A stretch of 64,000 nt of DNA from Qipengyuania sp. HL-TH1 (GCF_036365825.1 NZ_CP142675.1:3127302-3191301), one strand, 5' to 3'. Positions 8,789-18,093 are shown, counted from the stretch's first letter. The notes: generated by a model not told the origin, from the letters alone. A program made the numbers and translations.

Positions 8789-8797
8789 GGAGAAAAC

Positions 8798-11700
8798 ATG
8801 CAAGTTGATCGTATCTTCCTCAGTTCGACCTTCCTCGACTTCGCTTGGGAACGCGAGTTCCTCAACACCGAGCTGGTGCCGGCACTGAACGAGGAGTTGC
8901 GGAGTGAGGGACGGGAGATTGACCTGCTGGACCTGCGCTGGGGCGTGTCGCGCGATGCCGGCCTAGATAATCATGCGGTCGATATCTGCATGGCCGAGAT
9001 CCGCCGCAGTCGCACGTCGGGCGCACGACCCTATTTCCTCTATCTCGGCAGCGACCGGCCCGGCTGGATCCCCCTGCCCCGCCTGCTCGGCGAAGCGGAT
9101 CATAGCGCCATCCTCTCAATCCTCGGCGAAGAGGATGACGAGGCCGTCAGGCTGTTCGATGAGCTCTACCGCGCCGACGCCAATTTCATCCAGCCCACCC
9201 GCATCCTGCGTAATCGCGAGACTTTCGAGGATATGCAGGGCCTCAACTGGACGCAGGCGGAGGAGCGCATCCGCAGCGTAATCGATGCGCATCTCGATCG
9301 CCTGTCGCCCGACCTGGCGCAACGCCTGTCGACGCCGGTCACGATGCAGGAACTCGCGCTCGGGCTCAGTCTCGTCGACGGGGATGCCGAACGGATCGGC
9401 GCGATGTGGCGAAGCGAAAAAAGCTCGCTGTTCGGACGCATGGCTAAGGCGAAGTCTCCGCACTACGGCCGCTGGCGCCAGCGCGTCGAGCGCATGTTCG
9501 CCGACAAGGGCGCGCGCATCGAGAATCTTGAGCGCTCGGGCGACGGCGACAAAGCCTATCGCGCCGCGTTCGAACAATGGGCGCGCAAGGTTCTGCTGCA
9601 TGCCGCCAGCGGACACGATGCCGCCGAGAGCGCAGTTGATCCGACTGCGGGACCGGCGGCGCTCATCGAGCGTAAATGCGTAGCGCCACTGGCTGAGCGT
9701 CTCGGCCAAACGGCCGCACAGCCATTGCTGGTGTTCGGGTCCAGCGGCTGTGGCAAGAGCATCGTCGTCGATCAGCTCGTCGAGCGAATGCCGGACGCCA
9801 TCGTCTTGCGTCCGGGTCGCGAAAGGCAACGGCTCGACGGCGATGGCTTCGCCCGGCTGATGGGCAGCGCTGTCGGCGACGGCGTCGACCAAAGCGGCGA
9901 AGAGGCTTTGGCGGCACTGCGGCGGCGGCTCGAGCGACCTTTCTCGAGCAATGTGCTACTGGTCGTCGACGGGCTCGACGAATGCGACTGGCGCGATGTC
10001 GGCGAAGCCGTTTCGTGGATCCCGGCCGAACCGGGCGAGCGTCTCACCCTCGCCATCACAACCAGCGACGAGGGTATTCGCGACGCCTTTGCCGACATTT
10101 TCCCGCACGACGCCGTGATCCCGCTCGCCGAATTCGACGAGGAGGAAACGCGGCAGGCGATCGAGAGCTTTTTGGGAGCCGACGGGCGGCAACTGCAGCC
10201 GGGGCAATTTGCGACCCTGTTCGAAGGCCTGGGAGACATGCCCGCCAAGGCCGTCGCGACACGCATCGCCTCGACAATCGCGCGCTCGCTCTCCGACGAG
10301 GATCTGCTCCAGCCGACCGATGCGCGGCTGGAGGCATGGGTCGCCAGCTGGATTGAGCATCTCGTCGATCGCGAGGGCCACGGGCGGCGACTTGCCGAGA
10401 CGGTTCTCGCATTGTTGGCGGCGGCGCGCCGAAGCGTTGCCGAAGCAACGCTGTTCGAGGCGGTCCGCGACGATGCCGCGATCATGGATTGGTTGCGCCG
10501 ATCCTTCCCCGACGGAATCGCGCTGGACACGCTACCGAGAACCGCGTTTAGCAGGCTGGTCGGATCGCTTTCTCCGCTGCTGGAGATGACCGAGCGGGGC
10601 GGCGAACTGCATTACGCGTTCGTGCACCAGGCGCTGAAGCGGGCCGTCTGGGAGCGCGTTGGTGAATCGTGCGGTCAGTGGGCTCACGAGCGGCTTTTCA
10701 ACCTCGCCGCCGACCGGATCGAACTGTCGAGAACAGAAGGATACGAGGAACCCTACAGCCTTTCCGAAATCGTATTCCAGGCCGCCGCCCTCGGCACGCC
10801 GTCGCGTGAAAGACTCGAAAAACAATTGCTTGATCCGCACTTCATGGCGGCCAAGACGGGGCGGGCGATGCTCGCCGATACGCTGGCCGAACTCGATGCC
10901 TTGCGCGCCGCCGACTGGCTCGGCTCGCCCGTAATCCGCCAATATGCCGAGATGATCGGCGAGGAACGGCATAATCTTGTTCGGCTCGAGGATGCCAGCG
11001 AACGAGCCCTCTACCTGCGCCAGCGCGTCGGGCGCGATTTCGCTTCGAACCCGCTGCGCGGCCATTTCCGCGAGGACGAGAGCGTCGCGCGGCTATGCTT
11101 CCAATCTCCGCGCATTCCGGGTGTGCGGGTGGCGGACGCCGTTTCGCCGCGTCATGTGAGCTTCATCCAGCCCGTTGGGCGAGACTTGGCGATCGGCCAG
11201 AAGGACGGGTCGATCAGCATTGTTGAAGGGCAGTACGGAAACCTCCGTGCGACCCTGCCCGGCCACGGCGAGATCAAGGGCATGGTGATCGTCCCGGAAA
11301 GCGGGCGCATCCTCACCTGGGGCCCACGCGGCGATCTCGCTTTGTCGAGCGTCAGCGCGGCGCGCGAATTGCACCGTTTCGACATCGGATCGGGCCCTGT
11401 CCTCGGCGCCGTACCGACCGAGGACGGAGGCTGGCTGGTCGTCGGCGGCAGCCCCCTCGCGGTACACCGCTTCGATGCGAGCGGCGATGCGCTGGGAAGC
11501 GATCCGTTCGATCTCGAGACGGGGCCATCGGTGAAGATCACGAATGACGGACTCGAGGAAGCGTGGCGCTTCAGGCCCGAGAAACTCGCATCGGCATTGA
11601 TGGGACGCCGCGGCCACATGCACTTCGACCAGCAAGCCGACATCGCCAATCTGGGCGAAGGACTAGTCGCGATCTACGGCTTGCAATTGCTGGTTGTGTG

Positions 11701-14608
11701 GTCGGTTCGACACGGCAAGGTGCTGTTCAGCGCCAACCAGATCGAGAACGACAAGTGGGTGCCTTGGCAGGTGCGGCGCGATGGTAACGATATCCTCGTC
11801 CTGTCGAGAGGGGGCGGCCTAGCGCGTCTCGATCCTGCAGCCATCAGCATGGTGATCGAGAAGCCCGCGCGGGCTGTCGGCGGGGTGGAGCGTATCGACG
11901 ATGAGCGTCTGTTGGTGTTCCGTCAGCAAGACGATGGGACAATCGCGACCGAAATCGTCCACCCGGCCACGCTCCAGGTCATCGAGCAACAGAATTGGCC
12001 TAACATTGCCGATCAGGGATTTTTTCGGCACGCGACATCGTTCATGACGCGTGGCGTCACACCGCTTGGACCGCTCTTGTTGGCATGGAGTGCGGAAGGT
12101 CATTTCCTGCTCGATCATGCGAGCGGCGAGATAGCGCAAATTTCATTGCGCGAGATGGCCCTCTCGCTGATCTCGGGCCCGCATCTGCCCGGCAATGCGG
12201 CGATATTGATCAACAATGGCAGTCCCCAACTGCTGTTCGCCGATGGCCAATCACTCGATCTAGAGCCTTTGGTGTCGGACATCGCTACGTGTACCGATCT
12301 CGGGGAAGGGCGGGCGCTGTTGACGCTCGAGGATCAACGCGCCGTTCTCTGGGACGCCGACGCCACCATCCGCTGGATCACAGAGGACAATGACAGCAAC
12401 AATCCCGCGGCGGCGCGGCTGACGGGTCAGTCGCTGCTCCTCGCCAATGGCGAGATTGTTCGCCGGGACCGCTCCCGAAACGCCGGCTTCAGCCGATTTG
12501 CGACGCTGGGCACATTTCTGTTCGGCCAGAACGGCAACGAGCCCGGTCTCGTCGTCGCGAATACCTCGGGCCCGCTGGGCGAAGTCGCGGCAGCCGGCAA
12601 GGGACGCATCGACTGCATGGTCACTGCACGCGATCCCGTTATCGGACAACGCCATCCCAACGTCGCCTACCTCGCCATCCGCGGCGATCATCTGGTTACA
12701 GGTCTCAACGGCGGAATCGCTTCGTCCATTTTCCCCATTGCCAGCGACGACAAACCTGAGGTGGAGGCGCTTGCAAGCCTCTCCCGCGTGAAGCGCATTA
12801 TGGCGACTCCTGATGGCATCCTGCTGCTGCGACGGCGTTCGATCGAGAAACTCGTGCCAAGAAACAGCCTGTTGACGGACTTCGAGCGCACGACTTTGCT
12901 CGACGGCAAGGTTCTCATGTTCGACCAGCCCAATGCGCATTTCGAAGCGACCGCCTGGTTCGCGCGCCTTGGTATCGGGCTAACCGCGATACAGGATCAT
13001 TACCGGGGCAAGGGATCCGAAGCGCGCCTGTTCCAGAGCTTCGATTCGCAGAAAGGCGTTCGCGGAGCCAAGTTCATTGTCGCCCCCGAAGGCCTCGTGC
13101 TGACGACACGCGGCTTTGCCTACCGCGACGAAAAGGGGCAGTTCCAGCATCTCACCTGCGACGCGGCGAATGGCAACATTTCCATAGAGCCTGTCGAGGG
13201 AGCCATCGCCCTGCCATTGCCGTTACGCGAGCGAATGGAGGAAATTCACGGACCGAACGATGGCGGAACCTATTGGGAAATGCCGGTCCCCGACGACCTC
13301 ACCTTCACGCTCTCGCATGGCAGGCTTTCCGCCACACTCGATCACCACCGAATCACCATGCGCGACGGAGATGGCCAGCGGCCCTTCTTCTTCCCCGCCG
13401 GATACGACCTGCTCGATGCGGTCTACCATGCGGGGATGCTCATGATCCTCATCCGCAGCGAAGGCGTGCAACAGTTATTGCATTGTGGCTCTGCCGAGAT
13501 CGTCCCCGAACAACTCCCCTATCGACACGGAGCGCCAGAGCGGCGCGCGCTTCGCCGGTTGGGGCTCGTCGACAAGGTCGCGGGTATGTCGCCTCCCGAA
13601 GCAGGACATGGCATGGTGTTCTCAAAGAAAAAGGAAACAGCCCACCAACGCCGCGAATTGCCCGAGATTATCGAAACCAATCTCATGACCGGGAAGATCA
13701 AGGAAGCGGAAAAGGACATGTTCCTGCTCGAAGCCCTGATCAGTGGTGCCGCGAGTGACAATTCGCACGCAACGAGTGCCGGTTTGGCCCACAGGCTGGC
13801 AGCGCTCCACCAAGTGCTTAGCGGTGAGCTGGATTTCGAAGCGTATCGCCGGGAACGCTTCGTCAGTTCTTCGACGGAAGATGCGGAGGTGTTGGTAAAG
13901 CCTTGGCTGGATGCGATCATCAGCGCAGTTCTCACTCAACCGGATGTCGCAACAAAGGTTCGGGCGAAAAACTACGCCATCCGCACCCAGATCGAGGCTG
14001 CCGGGGTGGATACGTCGTCGCAGCGAGAGCTTTCAGATCTCTTCCATCTTATCGAAAATCCGCCCTCGCCATCAGAGCCATCAAATCGGGCTAATAGCAG
14101 CACAAGGGAGCAAGAATTCATGGACCTATCAAAAACGGACATGGCACGGCGACACGATGAGGCCATCTTGCTTGATGAACAGGGTCGATGCGCGGAAGCG
14201 GAGGCGATATTCGAGGAGCTTGCGAAGGCGGGCTTTGCAGAGTCTGCCTGGTCGTTATGCATAATGCATCATGCCGGTCGCGCTTCTTCTCCATCCAAGG
14301 AAAGTGAGCGCAAGTACCTGACCATGGCTGCAGAGGGCGGACTTGATAAGGCCCGCACCAATCTTGCGAACATGCTGATGCAAGGCGAAGGCGGCCCGCA
14401 GGATCTGGCCGGAGCGCGACGCTGGTCGAAGCTGGCGCTGGACAATGGGGATCGCACTGCGGCCATGTCTTATATCGTCGCCACGCTGACCGATTCATCT
14501 GCTGACCAGAGGGAAAAGCAGGAAGCATTGGCGATCCTCAAACTGGAGGTCCGCAACGGCAATCCGCGAGCACTTGCGCTGCTGCAGCGGCTGAAAGGCG
14601 ACGGCTGA
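8798..14608 (+). CDS. DUF4062-STAND/NACHT NTPase with large propeller and Sel1 repeats (putative defence sensor)
   Basis: 1936 residues with an excellent ribosome site (GAGGAG, 5 bp before the ATG). Residues 4-110 match DUF4062: DRIFLSSTFLDFAWEREFL and LLDLRWGVS, as at the N-terminus of eukaryotic NPHP3/NWD1/TEP1-type NTPases. A STAND/NACHT module follows with Walker A GSSGCGKS (about 314-321) and Walker B LLVVDGLDECDW (about 386-397). Residues about 450-760 are helical (winged-helix/ARM-like). Residues about 770-1620 are rich in short beta blocks of WD40/propeller type, the usual ligand-sensing part of STAND proteins. Residues about 1775-1936 carry Sel1/TPR-like repeats (EAEAIFEELAKAGFAESAW, LTMAAEGGLDKARTNLANML). 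STAND ATPases oligomerise on sensing a target. The effector is not obvious here and may be DUF4062 itself or the co-operonic RyR membrane protein. Its stop overlaps the next start (TGATG). Confidence 0.85.
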   Translation: MQVDRIFLSSTFLDFAWEREFLNTELVPALNEELRSEGREIDLLDLRWGVSRDAGLDNHAVDICMAEIRRSRTSGARPYFLYLGSDRPGWIPLPRLLGEADHSAILSILGEEDDEAVRLFDELYRADANFIQPTRILRNRETFEDMQGLNWTQAEERIRSVIDAHLDRLSPDLAQRLSTPVTMQELALGLSLVDGDAERIGAMWRSEKSSLFGRMAKAKSPHYGRWRQRVERMFADKGARIENLERSGDGDKAYRAAFEQWARKVLLHAASGHDAAESAVDPTAGPAALIERKCVAPLAERLGQTAAQPLLVFGSSGCGKSIVVDQLVERMPDAIVLRPGRERQRLDGDGFARLMGSAVGDGVDQSGEEALAALRRRLERPFSSNVLLVVDGLDECDWRDVGEAVSWIPAEPGERLTLAITTSDEGIRDAFADIFPHDAVIPLAEFDEEETRQAIESFLGADGRQLQPGQFATLFEGLGDMPAKAVATRIASTIARSLSDEDLLQPTDARLEAWVASWIEHLVDREGHGRRLAETVLALLAAARRSVAEATLFEAVRDDAAIMDWLRRSFPDGIALDTLPRTAFSRLVGSLSPLLEMTERGGELHYAFVHQALKRAVWERVGESCGQWAHERLFNLAADRIELSRTEGYEEPYSLSEIVFQAAALGTPSRERLEKQLLDPHFMAAKTGRAMLADTLAELDALRAADWLGSPVIRQYAEMIGEERHNLVRLEDASERALYLRQRVGRDFASNPLRGHFREDESVARLCFQSPRIPGVRVADAVSPRHVSFIQPVGRDLAIGQKDGSISIVEGQYGNLRATLPGHGEIKGMVIVPESGRILTWGPRGDLALSSVSAARELHRFDIGSGPVLGAVPTEDGGWLVVGGSPLAVHRFDASGDALGSDPFDLETGPSVKITNDGLEEAWRFRPEKLASALMGRRGHMHFDQQADIANLGEGLVAIYGLQLLVVWSVRHGKVLFSANQIENDKWVPWQVRRDGNDILVLSRGGGLARLDPAAISMVIEKPARAVGGVERIDDERLLVFRQQDDGTIATEIVHPATLQVIEQQNWPNIADQGFFRHATSFMTRGVTPLGPLLLAWSAEGHFLLDHASGEIAQISLREMALSLISGPHLPGNAAILINNGSPQLLFADGQSLDLEPLVSDIATCTDLGEGRALLTLEDQRAVLWDADATIRWITEDNDSNNPAAARLTGQSLLLANGEIVRRDRSRNAGFSRFATLGTFLFGQNGNEPGLVVANTSGPLGEVAAAGKGRIDCMVTARDPVIGQRHPNVAYLAIRGDHLVTGLNGGIASSIFPIASDDKPEVEALASLSRVKRIMATPDGILLLRRRSIEKLVPRNSLLTDFERTTLLDGKVLMFDQPNAHFEATAWFARLGIGLTAIQDHYRGKGSEARLFQSFDSQKGVRGAKFIVAPEGLVLTTRGFAYRDEKGQFQHLTCDAANGNISIEPVEGAIALPLPLRERMEEIHGPNDGGTYWEMPVPDDLTFTLSHGRLSATLDHHRITMRDGDGQRPFFFPAGYDLLDAVYHAGMLMILIRSEGVQQLLHCGSAEIVPEQLPYRHGAPERRALRRLGLVDKVAGMSPPEAGHGMVFSKKKETAHQRRELPEIIETNLMTGKIKEAEKDMFLLEALISGAASDNSHATSAGLAHRLAALHQVLSGELDFEAYRRERFVSSSTEDAEVLVKPWLDAIISAVLTQPDVATKVRAKNYAIRTQIEAAGVDTSSQRELSDLFHLIENPPSPSEPSNRANSSTREQEFMDLSKTDMARRHDEAILLDEQGRCAEAEAIFEELAKAGFAESAWSLCIMHHAGRASSPSKESERKYLTMAAEGGLDKARTNLANMLMQGEGGPQDLAGARRWSKLALDNGDRTAAMSYIVATLTDSSADQREKQEALAILKLEVRNGNPRALALLQRLKGDG

Positions 14609-15321
14609 TGTCGATGGGCTTTCCGCCCGCGCAAGACGGTCTTCCCGATACCCCCGTCATCGCGGTGTCGGGGCATCGCCGCTTGTCGGCGCGGGCCGAA
14701 ACCACGCTCGAAGAGGTGCTTGGCCGCTTGTGGCGCACGCTTGGGCAGGAATGGTCGGCGTGCGGTCGGAACGAAGCGCCGCCCCTGATCGCCAACGGAC
14801 TGGCGGCTGGTGCCGACCTGCTCTTTGCGGAGACACGCAAGCGGGATTTCCCAGCCGCGAAAGACTGGCATGTTCTGCCTTGTTCACCGGCACTCTTTGA
14901 AGCGACATTGTTCGACGGTCTCGAAGTGCGGCCCGATGCTACCGCTGGGCTTCGGGCACGCTATCACCGGGCGACAGACGGGGCGACAAGGCAGACAGTT
15001 ATCTGTGACACCTCGGAACCGCCCACCTCATTATCCTATGCTGAGCTTGCCCGCTGGATGGTGACTGCAGCCGACGGCCTGCTCGCTTATTGGGACGGCG
15101 AGGAACCACGCGGCGAAGGCGGAACCGGGCATGTCGTCGAGTTGGCTTGCGAGCGGGCGCTTCCGGTTCTGCTTGTCACGCCAGACGGCGAGGTTCGGGG
15201 AGACGGAGCGATGGCTGGCAAGACGGATGACCTTCAGGCGCTGTCACGCGAGTTTGTCTGCATGACTTTGCGGCAATTTGATCGGCGAGAAGAATTGGCC
15301 GCCGCGCGGGCCGGGGAGTAA
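14608..15321 (+). CDS. SLOG-like Rossmannoid nucleotide-binding protein
   Basis: 237 residues. VIAVSGHRRL (17-26) is the strand-loop plus Gly-His-Arg signature seen in SLOG/LOG/DprA-like Rossmannoids. LIANGLAAGADLLFAET (about 61-77) and the late AADGLLAYWDGE plus GGTGHVVELACERALPVLL (about 155-192) fit the rest of the fold, including the Gly-Gly-Thr phosphate loop. Members bind or cleave nucleotides and, in conflict systems, are thought to sense or make nucleotide signals. The gene starts inside the stop codon of the STAND gene and ends 8 bp before the RyR gene, so all three are one transcription unit. No enzymatic residue set is clear, so sensor and enzyme roles remain open. Confidence 0.75.
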   Translation: MSMGFPPAQDGLPDTPVIAVSGHRRLSARAETTLEEVLGRLWRTLGQEWSACGRNEAPPLIANGLAAGADLLFAETRKRDFPAAKDWHVLPCSPALFEATLFDGLEVRPDATAGLRARYHRATDGATRQTVICDTSEPPTSLSYAELARWMVTAADGLLAYWDGEEPRGEGGTGHVVELACERALPVLLVTPDGEVRGDGAMAGKTDDLQALSREFVCMTLRQFDRREELAAARAGE

Positions 15322-15329
15322 GAAAACGC

Positions 15330-17048
15330 ATGGATACGGACGAACAATTGCCACCGCCCAACCTCGCCGCACGTATGGCCGTCTGGGCGACGAAGCGCGG
15401 CCATGGCAGCACGATCGGCAAGCCGGTCATCTTCCTGCTGCTCATCCTCTGCTGGTTCTCGCTGACCAGTCTTGGTGCGTGGCAGGCCAGCCCCGAGCCC
15501 GATGTCGGCCGCCGCCTCGCCGACGCGCTCTACGCTCCCTTCACCTTCCTCGCGCCCCAGGATAGCTATCTCAACCAGACGGAAAGCGCGCTCCTCACCG
15601 ACCCGCTGCTTTGGTTCGGTCGCTTCTTCGGCGCCGCGATACCGGTCTACGCGATCGTCTGGGCCGCCATCGCCTGGGGACGGCGGCGCATGGCGCATGC
15701 GCTGCTCCCGCTGGCCCGCGGCCACGTGATCCTCTTTTCCGAACCCGGCGAAGGCGACGGTATCGCGCGCCGCCTCACCAGCGACGGTGAGGTCGTCATC
15801 CAGGCGGAAAGGGAACCGAGCCCCGAGCGGATCGAGGCTATGGGCAATCTCGGGATCATCCTGATCGACGCCAAATTGCCGACGGCCCTGCGCCAGTCCA
15901 ATGCCGAGAAAGCGTCGCGGCTCGTCGTGTGGGGCGCGGATGATGCCGACAATCTCGCGAGGGCGCTCAAGATCGGCGAGCTGCTAACTTCGCGCCACGA
16001 AGACATCCTCGTCCGGATTGAGAGCGCGCAGATGCACCGTGCGATGCGCCTGTCGCGGACGATCCTGACACGGGACGACGCGCGGCTGCGCCCCCTCTCG
16101 CTCTACCAGGCAGCCGTGCGCGAAGTCCTCGCCGATGCGGACCTGACTGATGCCGCACATCACTTCGAACAGGAAGGGGTACATGTCGGCATCATCGGCC
16201 ATTCGCGACTGCTGGAAGAGGTCGCGACCTTCGTCCTGCGGCATAATTGGTCTGTCGGCCTTGCTCCTCCCCGCATCACCATCGACCCGGCCTATGCCCT
16301 GCGCTGGGAGGGATGGTTCGAACTGCATCGACAGGCGTTCGATGCTTTCCCGCAAGTGCTCGGTAAGGATGCCGAACCCGTGTCCCTTGCCAGCGGCCAC
16401 GACACGCTGATCAACGATCCCACGCTGACGAGAATCATCATCGATCTCGAAGACGATGGGGCAACGGTCGAGGCGGTGTTCCGGATCGGCCTCCATCTCT
16501 GGCGCGCGGCGGCGCTACACTACTCGATCCAGCCGGTGACCCGGTCGACCCATTCGGTCCGTGCGCTTTATCGCGAGGGCGAGATGAATTTCGAGGAACC
16601 CATCTCTCTGGCGCTGCAACGCCATGCCGGCTCGCTCATGTCGCGCCAGCGCGACCGAGCTGCGGCGCGCAAGCACCTTACCTATGAAGAAGGCCTTCCG
16701 GACGTGGCGGACCTGCCGGCCAACAAGCCCTGGCGTCATCTCGACGAGACCTATGTGCACGCTAGTCGCGCGGCGGCCGAGCATGATCCCATCAAGAAAT
16801 CGGATCTGGCGCGGCTGAGCGATTCACCGGCGGCGCAGGAGAAAATGCGCCGCAACGAGCATGAACGCTGGTCGGTCGAGCGCCTGCTGGACGGCTGGCT
16901 CCCCACGGCCGACCGGGCCGCCACTGACCCAAAGCAGCTGGTTCACCGCGATCTCGTGCCTTGGGAAGAATTAGAGGCCTCGGACAAAGAGAAAGATGCC
17001 GCGCAGGTTGATGCCCTGATCGCGCAGACGCGCAAGGACGAGAGTTAA
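15330..17048 (+). CDS. Two-TM membrane protein with Rossmann/TrkA-N-like and RyR domains (putative effector)
   Basis: 572 residues. Two transmembrane helices are clear: about 30-50 (PVIFLLLILCWFSLTSLGAW) and about 95-116 (FFGAAIPVYAIVWAAIAW). Residues about 128-330 have paired Rossmann-like beta-alpha units (GHVILFSEPGEGDGIARRL, then GVHVGIIGHSRLLEEVATF), resembling the TrkA-N/RCK modules that gate ion channels. Residues about 505-550 (NEHERWSVERLLDGW, then HRDLVPWEEL) match the RyR domain first known from ryanodine receptors. Prokaryotic TM-TrkA-RyR proteins occur in nucleotide-centred conflict systems and are proposed to respond to nucleotide ligands. Here it is the third gene of the STAND-SLOG operon and is the best candidate for a membrane-acting effector (inference). 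Confidence 0.8.
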   Translation: MDTDEQLPPPNLAARMAVWATKRGHGSTIGKPVIFLLLILCWFSLTSLGAWQASPEPDVGRRLADALYAPFTFLAPQDSYLNQTESALLTDPLLWFGRFFGAAIPVYAIVWAAIAWGRRRMAHALLPLARGHVILFSEPGEGDGIARRLTSDGEVVIQAEREPSPERIEAMGNLGIILIDAKLPTALRQSNAEKASRLVVWGADDADNLARALKIGELLTSRHEDILVRIESAQMHRAMRLSRTILTRDDARLRPLSLYQAAVREVLADADLTDAAHHFEQEGVHVGIIGHSRLLEEVATFVLRHNWSVGLAPPRITIDPAYALRWEGWFELHRQAFDAFPQVLGKDAEPVSLASGHDTLINDPTLTRIIIDLEDDGATVEAVFRIGLHLWRAAALHYSIQPVTRSTHSVRALYREGEMNFEEPISLALQRHAGSLMSRQRDRAAARKHLTYEEGLPDVADLPANKPWRHLDETYVHASRAAAEHDPIKKSDLARLSDSPAAQEKMRRNEHERWSVERLLDGWLPTADRAATDPKQLVHRDLVPWEELEASDKEKDAAQVDALIAQTRKDES

Positions 17049-17411
17049 GAAATCTAGACTTCACATCTGACCGCGTAGGAAACCGCGTCAGCTGCCACGA
17101 ATGGAATGTCTGCTTTCCGGTTGAAGTGGAACTAAAGCGGACGTTCCGCTTCCGGCCCCTTTTCTGTCATTCGATCGGCCTATCCACAGGCTTCCGGACA
17201 GGCGGTGTAGCCGTATCCAACCTGCTCTTGATTGCGTCGCCGTCGATTGCGCCGCGTGCAACGGCTGCTATGCGCCCCAATTCCGGACGTACACCGCTGC
17301 TTTCGAATCCCCTTTTAGCTGCCGCGCGCGACGCATTCGAAAAGCAGACGCAGAGCTGGAACTGCGCGCGATTTAAGGGGCGCTCGGCTATAATTTCGTT
17401 AAGCGTTCAGA
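17049..17411. other. Gene-free stretch at the right border of the accessory block
   Basis: No gene is seen. The stretch contains an AATGTCTGCTTTCCGG... AAAGCGGACGTTCCGC element (about 17103-17145), then the right copy of the 78-bp repeat. A minus-strand frame stays open across the repeat and ends in TAA/TGA-bounded fragments without a start or ribosome site. Confidence 0.5.
17214..17291. repeat. 78-bp direct repeat, right copy
   Basis: Matches 6280-6357 at 77 of 78 positions, same orientation, 10.9 kb apart. Weaker similarity extends about 110 bp to the left of both copies. Confidence 0.9.
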
Positions 17412-17621
17412 TCACCGCGGCTTACCAACCAGCCACACGCCTGTTTCTGCCACCAGTTCCATCGAACAGATCGGCATGCCATCCTCGTAGAGATCGGCGT
17501 GGCCGGCTTTGACCATGGCCTTGGCCTTATCCAGCGCTCCGGCAATCGAGAGACATTCGAAGTCGATCTCTTCAATCACTGAGTTGTGATCGTCGCGGGC
17601 GCGCAGCTTGTAGCTATGCAT
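17412..17621 (-). CDS. Small conserved hypothetical protein (paralogue of 25402-25626)
   Basis: 69 residues from the ATG at 17621. The C-terminal half ICSMELVAETGVWLVGKP is nearly the same as CSMELVGKTGVWLIGKP in the protein at 25402-25626, and both share a central SIAGALDKAKAMV-like helix and a DLYEDG/DLYENG turn. The family is not recognised. The predicted fold is alpha/beta with no signal or membrane segment. It shares the base at 17621 with the stop of the upstream peptide gene (TGATG), so the two are co-translated. Confidence 0.7.
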   Translation of the reverse strand: MHSYKLRARDDHNSVIEEIDFECLSIAGALDKAKAMVKAGHADLYEDGMPICSMELVAETGVWLVGKPR

Positions 17622-17842
17622 CACTTGCTTTCCGCTCCGTATTCGCTGGAACTCTTTTTGCCGCCTTGGCCGCCCCGGCCGGAGCCGGACTTGTTGCCGC
17701 CGCCGCTTTCCTTGTTGACGGTCGCCCAGGCGCGGCGTTCGGCTTCTTCCTGCGAGACGCCGCGGTCCTCGTAGCTCACTTCGATGTGCTCGGCCTTGCG
17801 CTTCTGCTTGTCGGTGTATTTGTCCTTGTCTCCCTTCGCCAT
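17621..17842 (-). CDS. Small basic 'plasmid stabilization protein'-like peptide
   Basis: 73 residues from the ATG at 17842, chosen over the upstream Met because of the GAGGAG site 7 bp before it. MAKGDKDKYTDKQKRKAEHI, then RAWATVNKESGGGNKSGSGR, is the pattern of small KGDK-type proteins often annotated as plasmid stabilization proteins in sphingomonads, although that role is not established. The N-terminal part is helical and highly charged and the C-terminus is Gly/Ser/Lys-rich and probably disordered. A stress or nucleic-acid-binding role is possible. It is cotranscribed with the small gene at 17412. Confidence 0.7.
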   Translation of the reverse strand: MAKGDKDKYTDKQKRKAEHIEVSYEDRGVSQEEAERRAWATVNKESGGGNKSGSGRGGQGGKKSSSEYGAESK

Positions 17843-18093
17843 CACGTTTCTCCTCATTTCGTGTCGAGTACCCGTCCGCGCTAAGAAAATATATGAGCGA
17901 CCCCGTATGGGGCAAGGGTCCCAGGAAGATATTGTCTCACGTTTGCAACGGGTTATCGTAGGGGCCTGGCCGGCTGTCGGCGGGAGAGAGCAGCCAACCC
18001 AGCAATTGCAGCACTCGGGTTGATTGTCCTATCAGCTTGCGGCGAGCGGAAAGACCCATCCCGGGATCCGGGCAGAAAGCGGAGCAGCCAATC

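Noticed and set aside
8798..9140. TIR domain at the N-terminus of the STAND protein
   Set aside because: The IFLSSTFLDF start and RWGV motif fit DUF4062 better than TIR; no TIR catalytic Glu context is visible.
17126..17512. 128-residue plus-strand frame over the right repeat
   Set aside because: Low-complexity composition and no ribosome site; the frame continues antisense to the small gene at 17412.
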